Below are positions 33,652 through 42,461 of a stretch of 64,000 bases of DNA, in pieces (positions within the stretch are counted from its first letter, which is position 1; each line of letters begins with the position of its first letter). The DNA is taken from the NCBI GenBank assembly GCA_031430595.1, contig JANPBU010000051.1, forward strand, positions 136,944 to 200,943. The letters are read 5' to 3'. This stretch comes from JANNBN01 sp031430595 (GTDB lineage Bacteria > Actinomycetota > Acidimicrobiia > Acidimicrobiales > JANYDT01). The notes under the pieces are model-generated. The model was not told where the DNA came from. It searched no databases and saw nothing but the letters and a program-made list of their open reading frames with translations. A program made the translations under genes and the position numbers.

Positions 33652-34803
33652 GCCCAGAGAGCGCCGCGCCAATTTCTCTAAGGCCATCTCATAGGCCCGC
33701 CGATGGTTTTCAGCGCTGGCGATCCAAGTGAATTTTTCGGCGCGTTGACGCCGGGCGATGGGGTCATACATTGGCTCGTTGACCTCTTGTTGGGGCATGC
33801 CTCGCACGGTTCGGATGCATTTGACAAGTTCACTTACCACGTCGCCGTTAACCGGTAAGTAACACGCAACTGGCCCCGCCGCCTCGTGCATCGCTGAACC
33901 GTCCGTGGTGATAACTGGGGCCGCGCAGGCAAGCGCCTCAATAACCGGCAGCCCGAAACCTTCTTCGGCCGACGGGTACACCACGGCGTCGGCTGCCCGC
34001 AACAGGGCCTCGCTCACGTCATCGGGAACATACCCAAGGCGCCGCTCGAATGGTTTCGCCACCGGAAATGACTTGGCAAAAGACGGCCAGATCTGCCCGG
34101 CCAACACGAGTTGCAAGTTGTCATCACCCAATCGCGATACCGCTTCAATCAGTAACTCAACACGTTTGCGCGGTTCAATCGTACCGAGGTGAAGCACGAA
34201 CGGCTTCTCTACGCCGACCCGATCCAAGAGTTGTACATCGTTTGCGCGCTGACTTTCCGTAAGCCGCCATGTCGGAACGAATCGGTCAAGGTCAACACCG
34301 TGCTGCGCCACCACTACACCGGCTCGAACCGCGACGAAGCGACGCAAAGCGTTCTCAGTAGCCGTTGAAACACAAATCAAAGCGTCAGCCTGATCGCTGG
34401 CAATTCGAATCGCCCGGCGAAAGATCAACCGCTTAGATGCATCGTGATCTAACGGCCGACTAAAGAAGGTGAGGTCGTGGATCGTAACGACGCTCGCAAC
34501 ACCTTGGGGTAGCCGACGCGGTTTCGTGTAGTGCGGCGAATGCAAAACAATCGGTTGTTTGTTTCGACTGGAATCAACGATCGAAGCAAGCTTTGTCTGC
34601 TCCCATATCAATCGACGTACCCGGCTGTCGGGAGCAACCCTAAGTACACGTTCGGCACCTGTCCAAGGCGTTAAGTCGCTTCGACGAGCGATAACGATTG
34701 GAGCGACACCAACGCCTGGCAGGTGTGCGACCAATGCTCGCAGGTAGGTTCCGGCCCCTCCCGAGGTTGGATGCACTGCGCTTGCATCGATCACTACAAA
34801 CAT
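33649..34803 (-). CDS. GT4 family glycosyltransferase
   Basis: A retaining GT4 (GT-B fold) enzyme of 384 residues. The N-terminal domain opens with MFVVIDASAVHPTSGGAGTYLRAL, containing the glycine-rich acceptor loop. The C-terminal donor domain has VLHLGTIEPRKRVELLIEAV and the diagnostic SAEEGFGLPVIEALACAAPV, with the Glu residues that bind the nucleotide sugar. Its start overlaps the next gene's stop by 10 bases, so it is coupled to the two GT4 genes upstream. In such loci GT4 enzymes add mannose, rhamnose or glucose to a growing chain; donor specificity cannot be read. Confidence 0.9.
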   Translation of the reverse strand: MFVVIDASAVHPTSGGAGTYLRALVAHLPGVGVAPIVIARRSDLTPWTGAERVLRVAPDSRVRRLIWEQTKLASIVDSSRNKQPIVLHSPHYTKPRRLPQGVASVVTIHDLTFFSRPLDHDASKRLIFRRAIRIASDQADALICVSTATENALRRFVAVRAGVVVAQHGVDLDRFVPTWRLTESQRANDVQLLDRVGVEKPFVLHLGTIEPRKRVELLIEAVSRLGDDNLQLVLAGQIWPSFAKSFPVAKPFERRLGYVPDDVSEALLRAADAVVYPSAEEGFGLPVIEALACAAPVITTDGSAMHEAAGPVACYLPVNGDVVSELVKCIRTVRGMPQQEVNEPMYDPIARRQRAEKFTWIASAENHRRAYEMALEKLARRSLG

Positions 34804-35888
34804 GATGTCCAGGCTTCCACGTGTTTGGTTGCTGTTAGGGCCCACGTTTGTTGGGAGGATGCAACAAGCCCTGCCGTGATTGCCGCCGCACGCCAGGCAT
34901 CGTCGGTCGACGCTTGAACGAGCGCCTCGCCGATCGCCACCGTGTCGAAGCAGTCAACGAGAAGCGCTGCCTTCGGACGTGAAGCCGCCGCAGGAACCCC
35001 CGTCGATGCGACTACGGCCAGCCCCGCCCGTTGCGCTTCAACGACTGGCAAACCAAACCCTTCATCGAGTGGAACGTATGCGAACAGATGAGCCGATGCA
35101 TACAGCGACACGAGCGATGCCTCACTGACTGAACCAAGCCACTCGACACCTTGAAGTTGGTCCGCCGGAATGGTCGCGGCGCCGTTTTCCCCCCATCCAT
35201 CAGGGCCAACAATACGCAGCGGGAATGGTTGTGGCAGCCGATGCCTTATGCGCGCATACGCTTCGATTAGGCGCGCTAAGTTCTTTCGAGGTTGGAGGGT
35301 TCCGACCGACAGTATGAAAGGCGCCTGATGTTCTGTTCGGGGTTGAACCGCGAGATGGTCAGATCCCTCCCCCGTGATCGCAATACGATTTGCGTCGATG
35401 CCGGTTTTCACGAGGTCATCGGCGACCTGTGCTGACGGCACCAGAAACAAGTCAGCCCGTTTTCGAGCACGATCGAGAGCTGCGCGATGCCAGCGTAAAC
35501 CCCGGGCGGGATACGCATCGGGGTACCTTAAAAAACTGACATCATGAACAAACACGGTCAACGGAACGTGCGCTGGCCGTCGGGGCAGCAAAAGCGAGGT
35601 CGCATGAAGCACCGAGCAGTTGCTCAGCGACCTGGAACCCACACCAACCCCATAATCCCAGGCGACACGTTGCACCTTAGGAGGCAACGCCGAATACAAC
35701 TGGCGACCTTGATCGATGGAAGGAAACTGCGAAGCCAGCGAGTTACCCCGAGAAGCCAACGTCGAAGGACTTCCACCAATCTGATGGAGCCCTTCGGCGA
35801 GTCCCTTGATATAGGTTCCAATTCCACCAGGAACCTTTTGCCGAAGCTGCTCAGCAATGATAAGTGGGCGAACGTTTGGCTCACCCAC
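34794..35888 (-). CDS. GT4 family glycosyltransferase
   Basis: A 364-residue GT4 enzyme with PGGIGTYIKGLAEGL in the N-terminal domain, the HDVSFLRYPDAYP loop common to mannosyltransferase-like members, and ILSVGTLQPRKNLARLIEAY and LDEGFGLPVVEAQRAGLAVV in the donor domain. The start is taken as the GTG at 35888, which overlaps the upstream stop by 8 bases; there is no ATG nearby and family alignment begins just after it. A longer frame upstream runs through the neighbouring gene and is not used. Middle gene of a three-GT4 run. Confidence 0.87.
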   Translation of the reverse strand: MGEPNVRPLIIAEQLRQKVPGGIGTYIKGLAEGLHQIGGSPSTLASRGNSLASQFPSIDQGRQLYSALPPKVQRVAWDYGVGVGSRSLSNCSVLHATSLLLPRRPAHVPLTVFVHDVSFLRYPDAYPARGLRWHRAALDRARKRADLFLVPSAQVADDLVKTGIDANRIAITGEGSDHLAVQPRTEHQAPFILSVGTLQPRKNLARLIEAYARIRHRLPQPFPLRIVGPDGWGENGAATIPADQLQGVEWLGSVSEASLVSLYASAHLFAYVPLDEGFGLPVVEAQRAGLAVVASTGVPAAASRPKAALLVDCFDTVAIGEALVQASTDDAWRAAAITAGLVASSQQTWALTATKHVEAWTSCL

Positions 35889-37014
35889 GTGATGCCAGGG
35901 CTTCTCTGTACAGGCCGATAACACCAGACGCCATAGTGTCCCACCGGTAACGCGAGGCTCTTGCTTGCCTAGCTGCGATGAGATTCGGTTGCGGGCCCAA
36001 ACCAAGGGCATCAATAAGCCCGCTTGCTAATGCGTCACTATCGCCAACAGCAATGAGGGTTGCTGTGTCGCCAAGCACTTCGCGTAGTACGGCAATATTA
36101 GAGGCGACAACCGGCGTACCAACCGCCATCGCTTCCAACGGTGGAAGACCGAAACCTTCGTATACCGAGGGGTACGCGAAGACGGTGGCGCGTTCCAAAA
36201 GTGCTGTGCGTTGAGGGCCAGAGACGTAACCAAGGCGAAAGATTCGATCTTGCATGGTGCGCGGAAGTTCCGCCACCCGCCGATCGATTTGGTCGCTCTG
36301 CCAACCACGTGGCCCTGCATGTACCGAAATAATGTCGTCACCTGTTTTAAACACTTCTTCGAGTGCATCGAACAACGTAAGTAGACCCTTTCGTGGCTCT
36401 TCGGTGCCGACGGAGAGCACCATCCGACGACCCGGCCCCAACACCGAAATCAGCCGTGGATCAAGCCCGCTCAGGTCGCCAATATCGAGGGTGGGAACCC
36501 CGGCGTAAACGGTACGTATTCGAGGACGAGCCTCGGGTAGCCACTCGGCTACTTCGGCAGCAACTGAGTGAGACACAGCGTGAATCCATGAGCCTCGGCG
36601 CACGGCTCGTTTCACGAGGGGCGCGAAGGCATGATTGGCAGTCAGTGTGAGTTCCGGATATTTTACGGGTGTTAAATCGTGGACCGTAACCACCTCTACG
36701 GCGCGTTTCGCGGGCGGAACCACAAAGTTGGTGCCATGCACGACGTCAACATCACCAACGAACCATTCGATTGGCGGTACGTCCATTCGTCGCCACAGTT
36801 GGCGCAGTTTGGCGGGCAGCGGCCGATGGGTGGCACCGCCTTCGCTTCGACCAGACCAGCTCAAAACCATTGGAATAATTTCAACTGCTTCAGGCCGGCC
36901 AGAGAAGGCCGCCAGAAGACCAGCGACGTGATGACCGATTCCGGTGGCCGGGCCAATCGTTGGTGTGACGTCAAGCGCCACGCGAATCCGTTCGGTATTG
37001 ACGGTGCTCGACAT
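35881..37014 (-). CDS. GT4 family glycosyltransferase
   Basis: A 377-residue GT4 enzyme. The start MSSTVNTERIRVALDVTP gives a normal N-terminus; TGIGHHVAGLLAAF is the acceptor-side glycine loop. VVTVHDLTPVKYPELTL is typical of the group, and VLSVGTEEPRKGLLTLFDAL and YEGFGLPPLEAMAVGTPVVAS are donor-domain motifs. It is the first gene of the epimerase-GT4-GT4-GT4 unit and diverges from the GT2 gene starting 78 bases away. No Shine-Dalgarno or TANNNT box is clear, so the promoter position is uncertain. Confidence 0.9.
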   Translation of the reverse strand: MSSTVNTERIRVALDVTPTIGPATGIGHHVAGLLAAFSGRPEAVEIIPMVLSWSGRSEGGATHRPLPAKLRQLWRRMDVPPIEWFVGDVDVVHGTNFVVPPAKRAVEVVTVHDLTPVKYPELTLTANHAFAPLVKRAVRRGSWIHAVSHSVAAEVAEWLPEARPRIRTVYAGVPTLDIGDLSGLDPRLISVLGPGRRMVLSVGTEEPRKGLLTLFDALEEVFKTGDDIISVHAGPRGWQSDQIDRRVAELPRTMQDRIFRLGYVSGPQRTALLERATVFAYPSVYEGFGLPPLEAMAVGTPVVASNIAVLREVLGDTATLIAVGDSDALASGLIDALGLGPQPNLIAARQARASRYRWDTMASGVIGLYREALASRG

Positions 37015-37077
37015 TTCTGATGGTGTCTGAGCCTGAGACACTGCGCGAAACGTCACAGCCATCGATGTTACTGGCGG

Positions 37078-37083
37078 TATCCT
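37078..37083 (+). promoter_or_regulatory. -10 box for GT2 gene
   Basis: TATCCT ends 8 bases before the ATG at 37092. It supports that ATG over two upstream in-frame ones (37020, 37065). Confidence 0.45.
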
Positions 37084-37091
37084 CTGCCCTG

Positions 37092-38423
37092 ATGTCTTCT
37101 CCCAACACATTGGGCCAGGTTGCGAGTGTCGGTGCAATTTTCCTGCGGTTCAACGGGCCACAAGAGAAATTGGAATTAGCCGTTCGGTCGATTCTGGCCG
37201 ATCAATTTGACAGTGAATTCATTGGTGAAGTGCTACTTATCGACAATGCTTCTACCGATAACCCCGAGGCCGTTGAAGCCGTGGCTGCGCTCATCGGCGA
37301 CCCGCGGATTCGAGTCATTCGCCATCGAAAGAACTTCGGTTTCGCCGGTGGTGTCAACCGAGGGATTGGCTTACTTGGCGCAACGATCACTTCGGTGTTA
37401 CTTATGAACGACGATGCGACCCTTCATAGCGGGGCGTTGGCGAAGATGGTCGTTACTCTGCGTGCTGTCGATTCTGATGTTGTGGCCGTGGCACCGAAGC
37501 TGTATCTCGAATCGTTTCCCGGCATTGTCGAGTCATGCGGGATGGTTGTGAACGCGCGTGCCGAAGCTCGTAACAACGGGTTGGGTCAATTCGATATCGG
37601 CCAATTTGAAGTGGCCGCAAACACACTCGGTCCGTCGTTCGCGGCAGGCCTATTTCGGCGATCGGCGTTCAACGCTGATGAGGTTGGCTTACTTGAGGAA
37701 GAGTATTTTCTGTACTACGAAGACGTTGAATGGAATTGGCGGGCGAACCTGTTTGGCTATCGAAGCATTACGTGTCCGGCTGCGACCGGAACCCATGCGG
37801 TGTCAGCTTCGAGCCGTGATAACGACGGCGGCAAAGGCAGCGGCAAAGGCACCGGCACCGGCACCGGGGTTAACGATTGGGAAGTGTCGTATGCCTTTAA
37901 ACACCGTTTCATCGAAACCAACCTTCTGGCTACAGCGGCACGTTGTCTTGAGGGCCGGGCCGCGGTCAAGGTGTGGGCGCATCGATTTCCGAGGCTGGTG
38001 AAGGGTCGAATCACTGGCAGGTTTCCGAAGGCTTCGTTCGGGGCCGCGGTTGACTCTGTTCGCCGACTTCGTAAAACGCTGACAGCTCGACGCAAGGTTC
38101 AACAACGTCGATTGGTAGCCGACGCCGCCATTCTGAGCTTTAGCGATGCAGCTCTACCAATCCTGTTTGATCCGGTGACGTATCTACCGAACCACACGTG
38201 GGCGGCGCTTGATAAAACGGCTACCGCTGCCGCAGTGTTAGCTCGAACACTGTTACCAGTCAATGCTGATTCGATTGCTCGTTTCGAAGCGATCAGCAAC
38301 GCAGCGGCTCGACGTCACCACACAGATTGTCAGGAAGCATTCGCCCGACCGGTCGGTGATTCAAACGCAAACACAGTCGAACATATGCGCGCATTCGAGC
38401 AATATATTGACCGGCTAACTTAG
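37092..38423 (+). CDS. GT2 family glycosyltransferase, WbbL-like
   Basis: A 443-residue GT2 enzyme of the rhamnosyltransferase-like group. ASVGAIFLRFNG starts the fold, then LLIDNASTDNPEAV, FGFAGGVNRGI, LLMNDDATLH with the metal-binding Asp pair, and EEYFLYYEDVEWNWR with the catalytic acidic residue. A glycine/lysine/threonine insertion near residue 250 is coded by hexanucleotide-type repeats (37826-37867). The start at 37092 is chosen by the -10 box; ATG 37020 would add 24 residues. The gene is alone on the plus strand among minus-strand polysaccharide genes and its stop overlaps the wzt stop by 4 bases. Confidence 0.85.
   Translation: MSSPNTLGQVASVGAIFLRFNGPQEKLELAVRSILADQFDSEFIGEVLLIDNASTDNPEAVEAVAALIGDPRIRVIRHRKNFGFAGGVNRGIGLLGATITSVLLMNDDATLHSGALAKMVVTLRAVDSDVVAVAPKLYLESFPGIVESCGMVVNARAEARNNGLGQFDIGQFEVAANTLGPSFAAGLFRRSAFNADEVGLLEEEYFLYYEDVEWNWRANLFGYRSITCPAATGTHAVSASSRDNDGGKGSGKGTGTGTGVNDWEVSYAFKHRFIETNLLATAARCLEGRAAVKVWAHRFPRLVKGRITGRFPKASFGAAVDSVRRLRKTLTARRKVQQRRLVADAAILSFSDAALPILFDPVTYLPNHTWAALDKTATAAAVLARTLLPVNADSIARFEAISNAAARRHHTDCQEAFARPVGDSNANTVEHMRAFEQYIDRLT
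37826..37867 (+). repeat. In-frame GGC-hexamer repeat in GT2 gene
   Basis: Repeated GGCAAA, GGCAGC and GGCACC hexamers (three GGCACC in a row) code for a Gly-Lys-Gly-Ser/Gly-Thr run. Unit length is a multiple of three, so slippage would change loop length without breaking the frame. Confidence 0.6.
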
Positions 38424-39760
38424 CCAGATGTTCGGGCTTGCGACCACTGACCGAAGGTCGTGATCACGCCTTCGCTCTCGTACACCTCAGCGGGAAGTAC
38501 CTCGAATCGGTGCCCGTCGAACCACCAGTCGTAGGTGACGGTCGAATACTCGTCTTGAATTGCCGCCGACAAATCGTAGGTGCCCGTCAGTAGGCCGAGA
38601 CGCGGGATGGCAAAATCGAAGTGACCCCGCCCTTCAAGTAGCTCGGGCACCAAGCCCTGTTCGCGAGAGTTCGCACCGCTTACCAAGACCCCGTCAATGC
38701 GATGTAACCCAAAGCCAATGATTGGTCGCTTTATACCTCCTGCAACGTTCACTTCGTAGTTGACCCGAAGTGTCACGTTGTCGCCGGTATGTACTTGTTC
38801 AGTTGGCTTACCTTTGGGCCCAATGAGCTCAATACTGTTGATGGTGACTTCGCCGCTTCCCCACCGCTTCGCAACGCCGTCATGGCCAGCGAGTCGAGAA
38901 ACGCTTACGGTTCCCAAGTAGTCATCGATCACGTCTTTGGTGGGTCCGAGACCGGCAAGTTTTCCGTTTTGCAACCAAGCAAGCCGGTCACAAAGCGATC
39001 GAAGTTGACCGAGGGCATGGCTCACAACAACAATTGTTTTGCCCTCGCGTTGCATTTCACCAAATTTTTCGGCGCAACGCCGTTGAAACGTTTCGTCGCC
39101 AACGGCGAGCACTTCATCAACTAGAAGCACATCGGGGTCGACATTGATTGCCACACTAAACCCTAGGCGTACATACATTCCTGATGAATAGTTTTTGACC
39201 GGAGTATCAATGAACCGACCAAGACCAGCAAAATCGACGATTTGATCAAACTTCGAATCGATCTCTTTCTTGCTCAATCCCAAAATGGATCCGTTTAGGT
39301 ACACGTTTTCTCGCCCCGAAAGTTCTTGGTGAAAGCCGGCACCGAGTTCGAGCAGGGCCACAAGTTTGCCTTTGACGGCTACCGATCCTTTGTCTGGTCG
39401 AAAAATGCGGGCCATGCATTTCAGCAAAGTTGATTTACCCGAACCGTTTTGGCCGATGATTCCGAAGGTTTCGCCGGGATACACGTCGAAGGCGACGTCG
39501 TCGACCGCCCAAAATTCTTCGTACTCTGCTCGCTTACCTCTCATAACGCTGACTTTGAGACTGTCGTTTCGCTCATGGTAAATACGAAATCGTTTTGAAA
39601 CGGCTTTAACCTGGATTGCCGGAGAAGCCATATCGGACAGGCTTACCGAGCGGGTCGCCCCGGGAAGTACAAACGAACCAATGAGCGAGGGGTCGACGGC
39701 GGCGGCTGCTGCTGGCGACTGTTCACTAGGGGTGTGGTCGGAAAGAGGTTCGATAGACAT
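38420..39760 (-). CDS. wzt: Polysaccharide ABC exporter ATP-binding protein Wzt
   Basis: The 446-residue ATPase powers export of a lipid-linked polysaccharide with the Wzm permease. After a variable N-terminal 45 residues, the nucleotide-binding domain has Walker A GIIGQNGSGKST, the signature YSSGMYVRLGFSVAI, and Walker B DVLLVDEVLAVGD, then the VSHALGQLRSLCDR switch. Residues about 300-446 form a C-terminal Wzt-type carbohydrate-binding beta-sandwich (GIKRPIIGFGLHRIDGV, GTYDLSAAIQDE, YDWWFDGHRFEV), which in characterised systems reads the chain end. wzm lies 5 kb away on the same strand with GT, LCP and hydrolase genes between. Confidence 0.93.
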   Translation of the reverse strand: MSIEPLSDHTPSEQSPAAAAAVDPSLIGSFVLPGATRSVSLSDMASPAIQVKAVSKRFRIYHERNDSLKVSVMRGKRAEYEEFWAVDDVAFDVYPGETFGIIGQNGSGKSTLLKCMARIFRPDKGSVAVKGKLVALLELGAGFHQELSGRENVYLNGSILGLSKKEIDSKFDQIVDFAGLGRFIDTPVKNYSSGMYVRLGFSVAINVDPDVLLVDEVLAVGDETFQRRCAEKFGEMQREGKTIVVVSHALGQLRSLCDRLAWLQNGKLAGLGPTKDVIDDYLGTVSVSRLAGHDGVAKRWGSGEVTINSIELIGPKGKPTEQVHTGDNVTLRVNYEVNVAGGIKRPIIGFGLHRIDGVLVSGANSREQGLVPELLEGRGHFDFAIPRLGLLTGTYDLSAAIQDEYSTVTYDWWFDGHRFEVLPAEVYESEGVITTFGQWSQARTSG

Positions 39761-39768
39761 ATGGCGGC

Positions 39769-40782
39769 TCAGCGATCGAGTGTACCGGTGGTCATGAACA
39801 GTTCGGTTTCTTCGTCGCTCGATCGCTTAAGGGGCGCCAGCCGCCGTCGCCTTCGAAGTGCGTACCTTGTCAGCCCAATTCCTCGAACACGGCCCCGCCA
39901 AAGCGCCACAAACTCTGCAGACAAGCCTTGGTGTCTGAGGTGTTTGATAGCGTCGCGATCGGCGTTGATCAGGCCGATGAGCCGTTTTCGGAGGGTGGTC
40001 CAGCCGAGGTTAGTGATCAGCAATATCGGTTGGTTTCGCCAAGTTTGCTCTAAAGAAAAGCCGCTGGATCTGGTTTTTGTGGTCGCTGACCCAAGATGTG
40101 TGGCGTAGGCGCCAGCGACGAACCAATTCTCCCAGCCCATCACGATGGCGCGAGCTGCGACGTCAACGTCTTCAAGGTACATGAACATTTTTTCGTCGAA
40201 GAAGTCGTCAAAGGGTTGCGCTTCGATAAATGACCGGGTGTAGAGCGCAGCTGCAGCATTGACGCCGAACACACGCCGGGTTGTGAATTGATCTGTGTAC
40301 ACGTCACCTTGGTTTGCTTGGCGGGCCTGTAGCCGGGCATCAAGGTAGATGTGGTGACTGTCAACAATATGAGGTCGACGGTGGTCGAGGGTAATGGTTT
40401 GAAACGCTGCACCGTTTGGTCGCGTTGCTGCAAAGTGCGTAACGGTTTCAATCCAGTTTGGTCCAAGTCGTGCGTCGCTGTTCAACAACACTACGGCCGT
40501 TACCTCCGGGTCGGCGAAGGCTGTTTTGATTGCGAGGTTGTTCGCTGCGGCAAACCCGCTGTTCCATCCAACGTTAAGCAGTTCTACCTCGGCCATCAAT
40601 GAAATGAGCTCAACAGATCCGTCTGACGAGCCGTTGTCAACAACGTAGGTACAAATACGACCCGCCGGAAACGTTTGGGCGCGTACAGAGTCGATACATT
40701 CAGCAAGTAGCGCCTCGTTGTTCCAACACACAATAATTACGGCGACTTTATGAACCGAAGCGAATGCCGTTACTGTCACCAC
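39769..40782 (-). CDS. GT2 family glycosyltransferase
   Basis: A 337-residue GT2 enzyme: VAVIIVCWNNEALLAECIDSV, VVDNGSSDGS, GWNSGFAAANNLAI, LLNSDARLGPNW, and FDEKMFMYLEDVDVAARA at the catalytic end of the fold. A basic C-terminal segment (about 290-325) could touch the membrane. The start overlaps the stop of the upstream GT-like gene by 7 bases and wzt follows 8 bases after its stop, so the three form an operon. Members of this type often transfer rhamnose, which would fit an Rmd or related product, but this is a guess. Confidence 0.88.
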   Translation of the reverse strand: MVTVTAFASVHKVAVIIVCWNNEALLAECIDSVRAQTFPAGRICTYVVDNGSSDGSVELISLMAEVELLNVGWNSGFAAANNLAIKTAFADPEVTAVVLLNSDARLGPNWIETVTHFAATRPNGAAFQTITLDHRRPHIVDSHHIYLDARLQARQANQGDVYTDQFTTRRVFGVNAAAALYTRSFIEAQPFDDFFDEKMFMYLEDVDVAARAIVMGWENWFVAGAYATHLGSATTKTRSSGFSLEQTWRNQPILLITNLGWTTLRKRLIGLINADRDAIKHLRHQGLSAEFVALWRGRVRGIGLTRYALRRRRRLAPLKRSSDEETELFMTTGTLDR

Positions 40783-42374
40783 ACGCCCTCGCCGATACGC
40801 GCCGGTGCCGGGTGATGGGGTTCAATTGTTGGGTCAACCCATTGCCCAAGCCGGCCTTGCTTCCATGCGGCAAGGGCTGGGGTGAGGGGGCTGACCCCAT
40901 CAAACGACGCATCCATTCGCCAACGTTGGTGGGCCCAAATAAGACACGTTCGCTTGGTTGTTCGGGCGAGGGAATACAGGTCTCGGGTGGTGAACTGGGC
41001 CAACAGGGCAGCATCATATGAACGAATAACTACGACGCGCGTCGACAAGCTTGCAACTGGTGTCACTCGGGCCATGTCGTACGGGGGAAAGTCGAGCCGA
41101 CCAGACCGAGCTTTCAAACTCACCGTTTTGGAGTCGTCTTCGGTGATAACCATCCCAATGTTCGTCAGTTCGATACCAGCATCGAATGCGACCCCCGAAG
41201 GCGCCAAAATGACGGGCGCAACGGCCAACACGTGTGGCCTCATAAGCGCGCCTACCAGGTCATCAAGCCAGTTCGATTCCGGTGGTGTGACTGATCCGTC
41301 GATGATGACCGTGACTTCACCGGTTCCGAGTCGAAACGGCTCGGTATTCATCCAAACGCTCGTTCCGACAATCGTGGTTCGTTCACCAGTATCGGCCTGA
41401 ACCTTGGCGAGATGTTGGGCTCCTCGCATGCCGTCAAAGGCATCGCGAATGACGAGATCTACCGTGGTTCCCTTGGGGGCGAGGTGACGAATGCGTGTAC
41501 CGCTTCCCCGCCCAGCTTCGTCGGCCGCGACAGCACCGTGTGTGCCGTTTCGTGTTGTTGCCGCCAACAGGGCAACACGTGGAGGCTGGGTTCGTTTTCG
41601 GTGGAGTACAACCCGGGGCGTGTAGGCGACCTTGCCATCTTGAACTAGCGCTTCGACCGAACCCTCGGACACAGCACTTCGGGCGATGCATGCCGAAGTG
41701 ATGTCGTATTGTTCAACGAGATCCGCGTGAGGTTCGGGCATCAACATGGGAAATTCACGCCGCCGCGTGACCGGTACGAGCGAGTCGGCATCGGCCACCA
41801 CTGCTACGAAACCGTCGCCAGTATCAGCTGGATCGTGGCGACCGAGCACCGTTGCGAGTTCATTGAGCCCACGCAAAGCCAGCGTCGAACCGGCATCAAT
41901 CGAAAGCACATACGTTGCCTCGTCCGTGACAGCTGGCGAGGTAAGGGCAAGTCGTTTGTCGCCGTCGATGGCACGCTGAGCGCTGCGCAATGTCTCTGGG
42001 GTACATCGTTCGCAGTTCATCACTGCCGACCATCGAGGGTACGACTGGTCGGAAAGTGAAATTGCGGTAGCGGTGATGTCGGCTGGTGAAGTTTCAGCGT
42101 CGCACTTCACCTGGATGAGAAAATTCGGAAACTCACCTAACGAAGGAGCGGTGGCCGTGTGAGGGTCTGGACGAAGTTCCATTGCCCGACCGGAAGTATG
42201 AGGGTCAAATTGCGCCGACCACAAATGTGGCTCAACCCGTTCGACCCATCGCTCGTAGTCTGTCTGAATTGGTTTTGGTGCTAGGCCGAGGGATCGGGCC
42301 GCGTCGACGACTTTTCGTCGTCGCGTTGACCCGACCGGAAACAAACCTTGAGCAAGTTGTTGTTGAAGACCCAC
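40776..42374 (-). CDS. Degenerate GT2-like protein
   Basis: A 532-residue protein with weak GT2-like features. FLIQVKCDAETSPADITATAISLSDQSYPRWSAVM resembles the start of a GT2 fold but metal-binding DxD is not obvious (VLSIDAGSTLALRG and VVADADSLVP are the best candidates). The N-terminal part holds DPHTSGRAMELRPDPHT, coded by the dispersed repeat. The last 40 residues (SPLTPALAAWKQGRLGQW...) look like read-through of a repeat-like GC-rich sequence. The start is GTG inside an ACCCAC/GTGGGT hairpin. It is placed between LCP and a GT2, so it may be a polymer-modifying enzyme or a structural partner; I cannot assign a reaction. Confidence 0.6.
   Translation of the reverse strand: MGLQQQLAQGLFPVGSTRRRKVVDAARSLGLAPKPIQTDYERWVERVEPHLWSAQFDPHTSGRAMELRPDPHTATAPSLGEFPNFLIQVKCDAETSPADITATAISLSDQSYPRWSAVMNCERCTPETLRSAQRAIDGDKRLALTSPAVTDEATYVLSIDAGSTLALRGLNELATVLGRHDPADTGDGFVAVVADADSLVPVTRRREFPMLMPEPHADLVEQYDITSACIARSAVSEGSVEALVQDGKVAYTPRVVLHRKRTQPPRVALLAATTRNGTHGAVAADEAGRGSGTRIRHLAPKGTTVDLVIRDAFDGMRGAQHLAKVQADTGERTTIVGTSVWMNTEPFRLGTGEVTVIIDGSVTPPESNWLDDLVGALMRPHVLAVAPVILAPSGVAFDAGIELTNIGMVITEDDSKTVSLKARSGRLDFPPYDMARVTPVASLSTRVVVIRSYDAALLAQFTTRDLYSLARTTKRTCLIWAHQRWRMDASFDGVSPLTPALAAWKQGRLGQWVDPTIEPHHPAPARIGEGVW
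42175..42207. repeat. In-gene dispersed repeat copy
   Basis: Matches 30120-30152 at 30 of 33 positions, including the exact core AGTTCCATTGCCCGACCGG. Here it encodes SGRAMELRPDP near the N-terminus of the GT-like protein, in the same reading frame as in the other gene. Confidence 0.65.
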
Positions 42375-42424
42375 GGGCAGTGGGTCTACTACAGCTGAGC
42401 GAAGCGGTAGAGCTTCACCGGGTG

Positions 42425-42454
42425 TTGGAAGTGGTTAGGGTTGGAAGTGGTTAG
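42425..42454. repeat. Short tandem repeat before GT-like gene
   Basis: TTGGAAGTGGTTAG occurs twice, 16 bases apart, between the LCP stop and the GT-like start. It could act as spacer or ribosome-spacing sequence. Confidence 0.4.
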
Positions 42455-42461
42455 TGACGGC

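Noticed and set aside
34794..36014. Extended N-terminus of the middle GT4 (start at 36014)
   Set aside because: The added 42 residues overlap the neighbouring GT4 gene and do not align with the family; GTG 35888 with an 8-base overlap is more plausible.
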